DNA from: JBBSIG01 sp038232215
Lineage (GTDB): Bacteria; Actinomycetota; Thermoleophilia; Gaiellales; Gaiellaceae
Length of the DNA stretch: 8,160 nucleotides
Direction of reading: 5' to 3'
NCBI GenBank assembly: GCA_038232215.1
Contig: JBBSIG010000110.1
Span: 1-8,160 of the forward strand
Notes under the pieces: model-generated
Told to the model about the DNA's origin: nothing
What the model saw: only the letters and a program-made list of their open reading frames with translations
The model's database searches: none
Translations under genes and position numbers: made by a program
Shown here: positions 1 to 5,684 of the stretch, in pieces
How the letters are laid out: each line of letters opens with the position of its first letter
Numbering within the stretch: the first letter of the stretch is position 1

Positions 1-93
1 ACGGAGGTCGGCCCGTTCCAGGTCTCCGACGCCGACTGCGAGCGGATCGTGGCGCCCGAGCAGGCGCTCGCCGCGCTCGAGCCGCTCGCGTGA
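1..93 (+). CDS. truB: TruB tRNA pseudouridine-55 synthase, C-terminal end only (partial)
   Basis: Only the last 30 codons and a TGA stop (91-93) are in the window; the start lies upstream. The visible peptide begins TEVGPFQVSDA and ends with an Ala/Leu/Glu-rich stretch. This resembles the C-terminal tail of TruB, where an (R)TxxGPF segment precedes the end. TruB isomerises U55 in the T-loop of tRNAs in the cytoplasm. No catalytic residue is visible, so the identification rests on this short motif plus the position directly upstream of ribF, a very common neighbour. The stop overlaps the ribF GTG start as GTGA, which indicates a shared transcript and translational coupling. Confidence 0.72.
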   Translation, partial: TEVGPFQVSDADCERIVAPEQALAALEPLA

Positions 94-953
94 TCGTCGC
101 GCGCCGAGTGGACGAGCTGGAGCCGGCCGACCGAGCGGTCGCGATCGGCACGTTCGACGGTGTCCACCTCGGTCACCGCCGCGTGATCGAGGTGGCCCTC
201 GCGGCAGGTCTCCGCTCGACCGTGCTCACCTTCGATCCGCATCCGCGCACGGCGCTCGGAAACCAGGTCGAGCTCCTGACCACGCTCGCTCGCCGCCTCG
301 ACCTGCTCGCCGAGCTCGGCGTCGACGAGACACTCGTGGTCGAGTTCGACCTCGAGCTCGCGCGGCTCGAGCCGGAAGCGTTCGCGGAGGAGCTCCTGCG
401 CGCGATCGGCGCGCGGGTCGTGGTCGCGGGCTCGAACTTCCGCTTCGGGAGGGGGCGGGCCGGCGACCTCGACGTCCTGCGGGCGCTCGGGTTCGACGTG
501 CGTCCCGTGCCCGTGGCCGAGGGCGTCTCCTCCACGGAGATCCGTCGGCTCCTGAGGGCGGGCGAGATCGCGCGTGCCGCGCGGGCCCTCGGCCGCCCTC
601 CCGCGCTCGAGGGCATCGTGGTCGCGGGCGACGCGCGCGGCGGGACGCTCGGCTACCCGACCGCGAACCTGGCGGTCGAGCCCACGCTGCTCGTGCCCGC
701 CTTCGGCATCTACGCGGGCTCCGCGCTCGGCCACCGGGCCGCGGTCTCGATCGGCCTCAATCCGCACTACGGTGGCGGCGAGCGGCGGATCGAGGCGTTC
801 TTGCTCGACTTCGAGGGCGACCTGTACGGACGGCCGCTCCTCGTCGAGCTGTGGCGTCAACTCCGACAGGAGCGCGCGTTCGCGAGCGAGGAGGAGCTCG
901 TCGCGCAGATCGCGCTGGACGTCGAGGAGACGAGGGCGGCCGAGCGCCCGTAG
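90..953 (+). CDS. ribF: Bifunctional riboflavin kinase / FAD synthetase RibF
   Basis: This cytoplasmic enzyme phosphorylates riboflavin to FMN and adenylylates FMN to FAD. The 287 residues are slightly shorter than the usual 300-315. The N-terminal adenylyltransferase domain (about 15-155) shows GTFDGVHLGHR at residues 20-30 with the HxGH nucleotide-binding motif, TFDPHPR at 47-53, a GSNFRFGRGRAGD segment near 114-126, and SSTEIRRLL near 147-154. The C-terminal riboflavin kinase domain (about 170-280) shows GGTLGYPTAN near 183-192, GIYAG, and RIEAFLLDFEGDLYG, which carries the expected catalytic Glu and the DLYG motif. The GTG start at 90 is chosen because it overlaps the truB stop by four bases and lies just ahead of the conserved N-terminus. 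No obvious Shine-Dalgarno stands out, consistent with translational coupling. All key motifs look intact. Confidence 0.96.
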   Translation: MIVARRVDELEPADRAVAIGTFDGVHLGHRRVIEVALAAGLRSTVLTFDPHPRTALGNQVELLTTLARRLDLLAELGVDETLVVEFDLELARLEPEAFAEELLRAIGARVVVAGSNFRFGRGRAGDLDVLRALGFDVRPVPVAEGVSSTEIRRLLRAGEIARAARALGRPPALEGIVVAGDARGGTLGYPTANLAVEPTLLVPAFGIYAGSALGHRAAVSIGLNPHYGGGERRIEAFLLDFEGDLYGRPLLVELWRQLRQERAFASEEELVAQIALDVEETRAAERP

Positions 954-956
954 ACC

Positions 957-970
957 TTCGCAGTTGCGAA
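957..970. repeat. Perfect 6-2-6 inverted repeat, possible operator
   Basis: TTCGCA at 957-962 and TGCGAA at 965-970 are perfect reverse complements separated by GT. The site starts three bases after the ribF stop and lies about 80 bases ahead of the zinc-ribbon gene. The 2-base spacer is too small for an RNA hairpin loop without opening the stem. A dimeric DNA-binding protein site is therefore more likely than a terminator. No regulator is recognised. Confidence 0.4.
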
Positions 971-1035
971 CGGGCTCGTATTGCGAGACGCTGCGCGCGC
1001 AAACGAGCCGGACGCGATCCGGCCCTCCGACGAGC

Positions 1036-1043
1036 AGAAGGAG
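1036..1043 (+). promoter_or_regulatory. Strong ribosome binding site for the zinc-ribbon gene
   Basis: AGAAGGAG lies six bases before the ATG at 1050. It decides that start over the in-frame upstream ATT/GTG-type possibilities, which would add unrelated Arg/Ala-rich residues. It is one of the three clearest Shine-Dalgarno sequences in the window; the others precede rpsO and pnp. Confidence 0.85.
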
Positions 1044-1049
1044 TTTTCC

Positions 1050-1235
1050 ATGGCTGATCCCATCCCTGTCGGCAGCGACGTCTCGTCCGGCACCTATCGC
1101 TGCACCAGCTGTGGCTACGAGCTCGGCGTCCAGTCCGTGCAGTCGCTGCCGCCCTGCCCGAAGTGCGACGGGCCCTACGCCTGGCACGCGCTCACCGGCG
1201 GAGACAGTCGGGAGGATCCGTATCCGGATGAGTAG
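1050..1235 (+). CDS. Small four-cysteine zinc-ribbon protein of unknown function
   Basis: A 61-residue acidic protein with two knuckles, CTSC (Cys18, Cys21) and CPKC (Cys36, Cys39), separated by 14 residues. This is the layout of a single zinc ribbon. The sequence around them (GTYRCTSCGYEL, then SLPPCPKCDG) resembles small bacterial zinc-ribbon proteins in which an LPPCPxC knuckle follows a YxCxxCG knuckle. The C-terminus is Asp/Glu/Pro-rich. There is no signal peptide or membrane segment, so it is probably cytoplasmic. A strong Shine-Dalgarno supports real translation. It follows ribF by 96 bases in the same direction and converges on the transferase gene with an 18-base gap. The zinc-ribbon fold is well supported. 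The partner or role (nucleic-acid or protein binding) cannot be read from the sequence. Confidence 0.85.
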   Translation: MADPIPVGSDVSSGTYRCTSCGYELGVQSVQSLPPCPKCDGPYAWHALTGGDSREDPYPDE

Positions 1236-1253
1236 CTCTGCGCCGAGCGGCCC

Positions 1254-2639
1254 TCAGGAGGAGCCGAGCACGCAGGCCGCCCCGTTCCGGCGCTCGTCGG
1301 CCGCGGCGTCGTCGCGCGTGACCAGGCTGACGCCGCCGAAGTAGTGGTGGGTCTCCGGCCAGGTCCGCACCGGTAGCCGCGACTCGAGCGCCTCCAGCAC
1401 CTCCTCCTCGAGCCCCGGCTCGGCGTTGATCAACCCCCCGGCCCGGTGGAAGCGGGGGCGCTCGACCGCCGTCCGAGGCTCCAGGCCCTCCTCGACGACG
1501 GCCGAGACGACGCCGACGAGCGCGGTTCGCAGACGGGTACCGCCGGCGGCTCCCGCGGCCAACTCGACGCCGTCGCCGTCGAGGACGAGCGTGGGCGCCA
1601 TCATGCTGCTCACGCGTGTGCCGGGCTCGAGCGGACCGTGCGCGAGGTCGCGCTCGCCGAGCATGCTGTTCAGCTGCACGTCGAGACCGGGGAGATAGTC
1701 GCCCGAGCCGAGCCCGAGGCTCGTGGTCAGGACGCAGACGCTTCCGTCCCGATCCCGGACGACCAGATTCGTCGTGTGCCCGTCGGGCGCCGGCCCGTCC
1801 AGCGCGTCGAGGAGCGCGAGCGCCCGCTCCGCACGGCCGAGCCCGGCGAGCGGTCGCAGCCGGCGCAGCGCGGCGGGCACGCCCGAGAGGTCGCCGCGCG
1901 TGAGGACGTCGCGGCCGCGGTACGCCACCTCGGCGGGCGAGCGCCAGAGCGGACGGTACGACTCGAGGTCCGCCCGGGTGACGAGCCCGTCCCGCTCCGC
2001 GACGAGCCCGAGGAGCGACTCCGCGAGGGTGCCCCGGTAGAGCCCTCGAGCCCCCTCCGCGGACAGGAGCTCCAGGGCGGCCGCGAGTCCCGGCTGCTCG
2101 AGCCGGTCGCCGCCTCGCAGGAGGTGCCCACCCGGCGCGTAGATCCGGGCCCCCTCGTTCATCGTGAAGACCGGCTCCAGCATGGCGAGGCAGGCGGCGT
2201 GCCGCGGCGGCAGGTCGACTCCCAGGCGCGCGAGCCGCAGGGCGGGCTCGACGAGCCGAGGCCAGGGCAGGCGCCCGTGCGAGCGCCAGAGCTCGCCGAG
2301 CCCGGCGGGCAGACCGGGCACGGCGGACGAGGCGGGCCCGACCGCGTAGTGGACGAGCTCCACGCCGAACGGGGCGTCGAACTCGATCAGCTCGCGCTCG
2401 CGCGGCTCCGCGCCGAGCCCCGGGACGGCGACGAAGCAGTCGAGGTTGCGGACCGCCCCCGACGTGGCGTCGCGATAGATCGCATGGCCTCCGCCGAGCA
2501 GGCCCGTCATCACCGTCTCGGCCACGCACGACGCGAGCGAGGCCGCCACGGCGGCGTCGGCCGCGCTTCCACCCTCCTCGAGGATCTCGACCCCGGCCTC
2601 GGCCGTCGCCGGATGCCCTGCCGCGACGGCCGCCCGCAC
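1254..2639 (-). CDS. Gamma-glutamyltransferase family protein (Ntn hydrolase), compact, no signal peptide
   Basis: The family cleaves gamma-glutamyl bonds, as in glutathione, after autocatalytic cleavage into large and small subunits. From GTG 2639 the protein has 461 residues, shorter than E. coli Ggt (580). The N-terminus has AAGHPATAEAG and GGSAADAAVAA, then MTGLLGGGHAIY. The expected nucleophile is Thr289 in GHTTNL, giving subunits of about 288 and 173 residues. Further motifs are GLGSGDYLPG (309-318), LNSM (323-326), SSMMAPT (344-350) and the oxyanion-type GAAGGTR (363-369). Two departures stand out: Asn replaces the usual His after the TT pair, and Phe69 sits where E. coli has the glutamate-binding Arg114. 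No signal peptide is seen, so a cytosolic location is inferred. An upstream in-frame GTG at 2684 is possible, but GTG 2639 lies directly before the conserved N-terminus. Neither has a clear ribosome binding site. Substrate is uncertain. Confidence 0.88.
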   Translation of the reverse strand: MRAAVAAGHPATAEAGVEILEEGGSAADAAVAASLASCVAETVMTGLLGGGHAIYRDATSGAVRNLDCFVAVPGLGAEPRERELIEFDAPFGVELVHYAVGPASSAVPGLPAGLGELWRSHGRLPWPRLVEPALRLARLGVDLPPRHAACLAMLEPVFTMNEGARIYAPGGHLLRGGDRLEQPGLAAALELLSAEGARGLYRGTLAESLLGLVAERDGLVTRADLESYRPLWRSPAEVAYRGRDVLTRGDLSGVPAALRRLRPLAGLGRAERALALLDALDGPAPDGHTTNLVVRDRDGSVCVLTTSLGLGSGDYLPGLDVQLNSMLGERDLAHGPLEPGTRVSSMMAPTLVLDGDGVELAAGAAGGTRLRTALVGVVSAVVEEGLEPRTAVERPRFHRAGGLINAEPGLEEEVLEALESRLPVRTWPETHHYFGGVSLVTRDDAAADERRNGAACVLGSS

Positions 2640-2664
2640 GGACGAGACGGTACCGGGCGGGCGC

Positions 2665-2670
2665 AGAGTA
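2665..2670 (-). promoter_or_regulatory. Candidate -10 box for the gamma-glutamyltransferase-like gene
   Basis: On the minus strand TACTCT (read from 2670 to 2665) fits TANNNT and would place a transcription start near 2658, about 20 bases before GTG 2639. No good -35 hexamer lies at the usual distance. This is a weak call, supported mainly by position in the divergent spacer. Confidence 0.3.
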
Positions 2671-2674
2671 CTTT

Positions 2675-2688
2675 CGAGGTGCACCTCG
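2675..2688. repeat. 14-bp perfect palindrome in the divergent promoter region, candidate operator
   Basis: CGAGGTGCACCTCG is identical to its reverse complement over all 14 bases with no spacer. It lies between the start of the minus-strand transferase gene and the plus-strand exporter operon, immediately upstream of the candidate -10 at 2665-2670. A dimeric repressor bound there could control one or both directions. No regulator gene is in the window. Some GC-rich palindromes arise by chance, so the call is moderate. Confidence 0.45.
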
Positions 2689-2728
2689 TGCGCGGTCAGC
2701 CGCTGCGTGTCCGACAGAGTGCTGCCGC

Positions 2729-2734
2729 TAGGTT
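2729..2734 (+). promoter_or_regulatory. Candidate -10 box giving a leaderless exporter mRNA
   Basis: TAGGTT fits the actinobacterial TANNNT box and ends eight bases before the ATG at 2743. Transcription would therefore begin at or within a base or two of the start codon, the usual geometry of leaderless mRNAs. No Shine-Dalgarno precedes this ATG, which agrees. The -35 region (around 2706-2711) is not conserved. The same GCTAG-N-N-T context occurs ahead of rpsO. Confidence 0.5.
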
Positions 2735-2742
2735 GCAGGCCG

Positions 2743-3672
2743 ATGTCGGACGAGGCCCTCGTACACGCCCGCGGGCTCGTGAAGCGCTTCGGCGAGCGCG
2801 TCGCCGTGGACGGGATCGACTTCGACGTCGAGCGCGGGGAGGCGTTCGGCTTCCTCGGGCCGAACGGCGCCGGCAAGACGTCGACGATGCGGATGATCGG
2901 AGGCGTCTCGCCGCCCTCGGGCGGCACCCTGCGCATCCTGGGCCTCGACCCTGTCGCCGACGGCGCGGCAATCCGGGCCCGGCTCGGAGTCGTGCCGCAG
3001 CAGGACACGCTCGACTTCGAGCTCACGGTGCGCGAGAACATCGTCATCTACGGCCGCTACTTCGGCCTTTCCCGGCGCGAGCTGCGCGGCCGGGCCGAGC
3101 GCTTGCTCGACTTCGTGCAGCTCTCGGACCGCGCCAACGACCGCGTCGAGCCGCTCTCGGGCGGGATGAAGCGTCGCCTCACGATCGCCCGCTCGCTCGT
3201 CAACGACCCCGAGGTGCTCCTCCTCGACGAGCCGACGACCGGCCTCGACCCGCAGGCGCGCCACACCGTCTGGGACCGGCTCTTCCGGCTGAAGCAGCAG
3301 GGCGTGACGCTCATCCTGACCACGCACTACATGGACGAGGCCGAGCAGCTCTGCGACCGGCTCGTCGTCCTGGACGGCGGGCGGATCGCGGCCGAGGGCT
3401 CGCCGGCCGAGCTGATCCGCCGCCTCTCGACGCGGGAGGTGCTCGAGCTCAGGTTCGCCGGCGAGCGCCCGGAGGAGCTGGCGCGGCGGGTCGACGGCCT
3501 GGCGGCGCGGGTGGAGGCGCTTCCCGATCGGCTGCTCCTCTACACGGACGACGGCGACGCCGCCGCGGCACGCGTCCACGAGCTCGGGCTCGAGCCGCAG
3601 AGCGTGCTCGTGCGCCGCAGCTCCCTCGAGGACGTCTTTCTCCGCCTCACCGGACGCACCCTCGTCGACTGA
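2743..3672 (+). CDS. ABC exporter ATP-binding protein, NodI/DrrA type
   Basis: The cytoplasmic ATPase subunit of 309 residues powers export through the two permeases encoded next. All ATPase motifs are intact: Walker A GPNGAGKT at 39-46, Q-loop Gln86 in VVPQQ, signature LSGGM at 138-142, Walker B VLLLDE at 158-163, D-loop GLDP at 167-170 and switch His195 in LTTHYMDEAEQLCDR. Residues about 220-309 form the C-terminal extension common to DrrA/NodI-like ATPases, ending in SSLEDVFLRLTGR. ATG 2743 is chosen because it places the ABC core at the usual distance and fits a leaderless TANNNT promoter; no Shine-Dalgarno is present. Permease 1 follows after two bases. The NodI-like order ATPase-permease-permease indicates export of a lipid, oligosaccharide or drug-like molecule. 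The substrate cannot be deduced. Confidence 0.94.
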   Translation: MSDEALVHARGLVKRFGERVAVDGIDFDVERGEAFGFLGPNGAGKTSTMRMIGGVSPPSGGTLRILGLDPVADGAAIRARLGVVPQQDTLDFELTVRENIVIYGRYFGLSRRELRGRAERLLDFVQLSDRANDRVEPLSGGMKRRLTIARSLVNDPEVLLLDEPTTGLDPQARHTVWDRLFRLKQQGVTLILTTHYMDEAEQLCDRLVVLDGGRIAAEGSPAELIRRLSTREVLELRFAGERPEELARRVDGLAARVEALPDRLLLYTDDGDAAAARVHELGLEPQSVLVRRSSLEDVFLRLTGRTLVD

Positions 3673-3674
3673 CG

Positions 3675-4444
3675 GTGGGCGCGGCCGCCCTCACGCTGCG
3701 CTCGTTCGAGTTCTGGCTCGCGCAGTACCGGCGCGTGTGGCGTGGAACCGTCGTGACGAGCCTGGTCAACCCCGTGCTCTACCTCGGCGCGCTCGGCTTC
3801 GGCCTCGGCAGCCTCGTCGACCGCTCGGGGAACATCCCGGACGGGGTCACGTACCTCGAGTTCGTCGCGCCCGGGCTGCTGGCGGGAGCCGCGATGCAGG
3901 TCGCCGCCACCGAGGCGAGCTTCCCGGTCATGAGCGCGATCAAGTGGATGCGCACCTACCTCGCCATGCTCGCGACTCCGCTCGGCGTGCGCGACGTGCT
4001 CGCGGGCCATCAGCTCTTCGTCGCCGGCCGGGTGCTCGTCACGAGCGCGGCGTACCTCGCGATCGTGGCCGCCTTCGGGGCGGTTCGCTCGCCGCTCGCC
4101 CTCCTCGCGCTGCCGGTCGCCCTCCTCGTCGGCACCGCGTTCGCCGCCCCGATCGCCGCCTATGCGGCCTGGGTCGACTCGGACGGAGCGTTCAACCCGC
4201 TCTTCCGCTTCGGGATCGTGCCGATGTTCCTCTTCTCGGGGACGTTCTATCCCGTCTCTCGCCTCCCCTCGAGGCGGTCGCCTACGCGACGCCCCTCTGG
4301 CACGGCGTCGATCTCTGCCGCGGGCTCACGCTCGGGACGGCCCGCCCGCTTCCGGCCCTCGGGCACGTGTCCTACCTGCTCGCGCTCACGGCGGCCGGGC
4401 TGTGGCTGGCGAGCCGCTCCTACCGCAGGCGGCTGCTCCGATGA
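3675..4444 (+). pseudogene. ABC-2 type permease 1 (NodJ/DrrB-like), interrupted by a frameshift
   Basis: The inner-membrane exporter subunit begins at GTG 3675, two bases after the ATPase stop. Its first 198 codons give an amphipathic N-terminus (FEFWLAQYRRVWRG), membrane segments near 25-48, 62-80, 115-137, 140-167 and 175-195, and the hallmark FLFSGTFYPVS (185-195). At about 4263-4270 the frame breaks. The expected continuation LEAVAYATPLWHGVDLCRG reads in the -1 frame from 4268 to the TGA at 4442-4444, ending in a last membrane segment and a basic tail. Total length is 3n+2, so a net loss of one base (or 4 or 7) is implied. Left uncorrected, the first frame runs on as nonsense to 5345. The restored frame ends in an ATGA overlap with permease 2. 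That suggests a recent mutation or a sequence error rather than an old relic. Confidence 0.85.
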
Positions 4445-5226
4445 ACCTGCTCGCCCTGCCCCTGCGGCGGACGCGCAGCCATCTTCTGCTCGAGCGGAAC
4501 GTGATGGTCTACCGGCGCGTCTGGATGGTCGTCCTCTCCGGCTTCTTCGAGCCGCTCTTCTACCTCTTCTCGCTCGGGATCGGCCTCGGCCACTACGTGG
4601 GCACGGTGCAGGCTCCAGGCGGGGCCGTGATCGACTACGCGAGCTTCGTGGCGCCGGCCCTGCTCGCGGCCTCCGCGATGAACGGCGCGGTCTACGACGC
4701 GACGAACGTGTTCTGGAAGCTCAAGTACGCGAAGGTCTACGACGCCATGCTGGCCACGCCGGTCGGCCCCGAGGACGTGGCGCTCGGCGAGACCGCCTGG
4801 GCGCTCTTCCGCGGCCTTCTGTACTCCGCAGCCTTCCTCGCGGTCGTCACGGCGCTCGGGCTCGTGCACTCCGCCTGGGCGCTCCTCGCCCTGCCGGCCG
4901 CCCTGCTGGTCTCCTTCGCGTTCGCGGGGGCGGGGGTGGCCGCGACGACCTACATGCGCTCCTGGCAGGACTTCGAGCTGCTGCAGCTCGCACTGCTGCC
5001 GATGTTCCTCTTCTCGGCCACGTTCTTCCCGCTCTCGACGTATCCCGAGGTCGCGCAGGTGATCGTGCGGCTGACGCCCCTCTATCACGCCGTCTCGCTC
5101 CTGCGCTCGCTCACTCTGGGCGCCGTCGGGCCGGGCCAGCTCGTCGACGCCGCGTACCTCGCGGTGCTCGGGACGGTGGGCGTGGCTCTCGCGGCGCGAC
5201 GGATGGGCCGGCTGCTGCTCGGCTAG
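4441..5226 (+). CDS. ABC-2 type permease 2 (NodJ/DrrB-like)
   Basis: An intact 261-residue integral membrane subunit. The N-terminus is basic (LPLRRTRSHLLLERN), followed by hydrophobic segments at about 28-50, 66-85, 120-142, 145-170, 178-198 and 235-252. It shares with permease 1 the pattern LY-F-LGxGLG (39-50), a FVAPxLL segment (69-75), an AMLATPxG segment (102-109), the MFLFSxTFxPxS hallmark (188-199) and TPLYHAVSLLRSLTLG (212-227). The two permeases are therefore paralogues, probably forming a heterodimer with the upstream ATPase. ATG 4441 overlaps the permease 1 stop (ATGA), implying translational coupling. It is the last gene of the exporter operon. The substrate is unknown. Confidence 0.92.
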   Translation: MNLLALPLRRTRSHLLLERNVMVYRRVWMVVLSGFFEPLFYLFSLGIGLGHYVGTVQAPGGAVIDYASFVAPALLAASAMNGAVYDATNVFWKLKYAKVYDAMLATPVGPEDVALGETAWALFRGLLYSAAFLAVVTALGLVHSAWALLALPAALLVSFAFAGAGVAATTYMRSWQDFELLQLALLPMFLFSATFFPLSTYPEVAQVIVRLTPLYHAVSLLRSLTLGAVGPGQLVDAAYLAVLGTVGVALAARRMGRLLLG

Positions 5227-5253
5227 CGGCCGAACCGGCGCCGACGCGGGTGC

Positions 5254-5259
5254 TAGCCT
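5254..5259 (+). promoter_or_regulatory. Candidate -10 box for rpsO-pnp
   Basis: TAGCCT fits TANNNT and sits in the same GCTAG-N-N-T context as the box ahead of the exporter operon. It lies 28 bases after the permease 2 stop and would start a transcript near 5266 with a leader of about 75 bases before rpsO. No convincing -35 is visible. If real, it gives rpsO-pnp its own promoter, separate from the exporter genes. Confidence 0.45.
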
Positions 5260-5270
5260 GTCCCCGACCG

Positions 5271-5310
5271 CCAGCTCGGCCGCGCGCGTCCTTCCTTCGC
5301 GGCGTGCTGG
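5271..5310 (+). promoter_or_regulatory. Hairpin in the rpsO 5' leader, candidate S15 autoregulatory element
   Basis: CCAGC (5271-5275) pairs with GCTGG (5306-5310) and GCCGCG (5279-5284) pairs with CGCGGC (5298-5303). A small asymmetric internal loop (TCG opposite GT) lies between the two helices and a 13-base pyrimidine-rich loop closes the structure. It lies between the candidate promoter and the rpsO ribosome binding site. In several bacteria S15 binds a structured leader of its own mRNA to repress translation. That role here is inference from position, since no known S15 site was matched. Confidence 0.4.
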
Positions 5311-5329
5311 GACGGCGGGGTCGTCGATC

Positions 5330-5336
5330 AGGAGGT
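5330..5336 (+). promoter_or_regulatory. rpsO Shine-Dalgarno that fixes a TTG start
   Basis: AGGAGGT ends five bases before TTG 5342. It is a near-perfect match to the anti-Shine-Dalgarno. It decides the unusual TTG start, which gives the S15 N-terminus at its normal length. Confidence 0.9.
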
Positions 5337-5341
5337 AGCAG

Positions 5342-5611
5342 TTGACCCTCACGAAGGAAGCCAAGCTGGAAATCGTGCGGAAGCACGGCAAGAGCGAGAC
5401 CGATACGGGCTCCACGCCCGTGCAGGTCGCGATCCTGACCACGCGCATCAACGAGCTGACCCAGCACCTGCGCACGCACTCGGGCGACCATCACTCGCGC
5501 CGCGGCCTGCTCAAGCTCGTCGGTCGCCGCCGACGCTTCCTGAACTACCTTCAGAAGGAGGACCTCGAGGGCTACCGCGCCCTCATCAAGGAGCTGGGCC
5601 TCAGGCGCTAG
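5342..5611 (+). CDS. rpsO: 30S ribosomal protein S15
   Basis: S15 binds the central domain of 16S rRNA early in 30S assembly and contributes to a bridge with the 50S subunit. The 89-residue product has exactly the usual length. It begins with LTKEAKLEIVRKHGKSETDTGS, continues with PVQVAILTTRINELTQHL, and contains the invariant DHHSRRGLLKLVGRRRRFLNYL block (about 49-70). It ends YRALIKELGLRR, as typical S15 proteins do. The start is TTG, supported by the strong Shine-Dalgarno five bases upstream. pnp follows in the same direction after 98 bases with no T-run terminator between them, so read-through into pnp is expected, as in many bacteria. Confidence 0.98.
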   Translation: MTLTKEAKLEIVRKHGKSETDTGSTPVQVAILTTRINELTQHLRTHSGDHHSRRGLLKLVGRRRRFLNYLQKEDLEGYRALIKELGLRR

Positions 5612-5622
5612 CTCGGCCAATC

Positions 5623-5684
5623 GGAAGGTGGAAGTTTGAGCGAGCCCCGCGCCCGCGCGAGGCTGACTCAAACCTCCACTTTCC
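5623..5684 (+). promoter_or_regulatory. Long rpsO-pnp intercistronic hairpin, probable RNase III substrate
   Basis: Bases 5623-5640 pair with 5667-5684 as an 18-position stem: 16 Watson-Crick pairs, one G-U (5627/5680) and one A-C mismatch (5633/5674). Inside, a 2x2 internal loop is followed by AGCC/GGCT (5643-5646 with 5661-5664), a 1x1 mismatch, and CGCG/CGCG (5648-5651 with 5656-5659) closed by a 4-base loop. No T-run follows, so it is not an intrinsic terminator. E. coli and Streptomyces have a long stem-loop at this position that RNase III cleaves as part of pnp control. The same role here is inference from structure and position. Confidence 0.75.

Noticed and set aside
964..992. TTGCGA ... 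GACGCT as a -35/-10 promoter for the zinc-ribbon gene
   Set aside because: Spacing is right but the -10 matches only two consensus positions, and the gene may simply be read through from ribF.
1007..1023. GCCGGA/TCCGGC hairpin with a 5-base loop as a terminator after ribF
   Set aside because: The stem is only 6 bp, no T-run follows, and it lies just ahead of the zinc-ribbon ribosome binding site. It may be a minor leader hairpin but is not a supported terminator.
1236..1253. Bidirectional terminator between the convergent zinc-ribbon and transferase genes
   Set aside because: The 18-base gap has no stem with flanking T/A runs.
4263..4270. Programmed -1 frameshifting to make full-length permease 1
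   Set aside because: CCCC allows slippage, but there is no canonical slippery heptamer. The local two-residue shortening relative to permease 2 points to a real deletion or error.
5236..5243. CGGCGCCG palindrome upstream of rpsO
   Set aside because: An 8-base GC palindrome is expected often at this base composition and has no further support.
1446..5345. A 1299-codon open frame on the plus strand
   Set aside because: It runs antisense to the transferase gene, out of frame through the ATPase, in frame with permease 1 only to the frameshift, then out of frame through permease 2. It reflects the lack of stops in GC-rich DNA.
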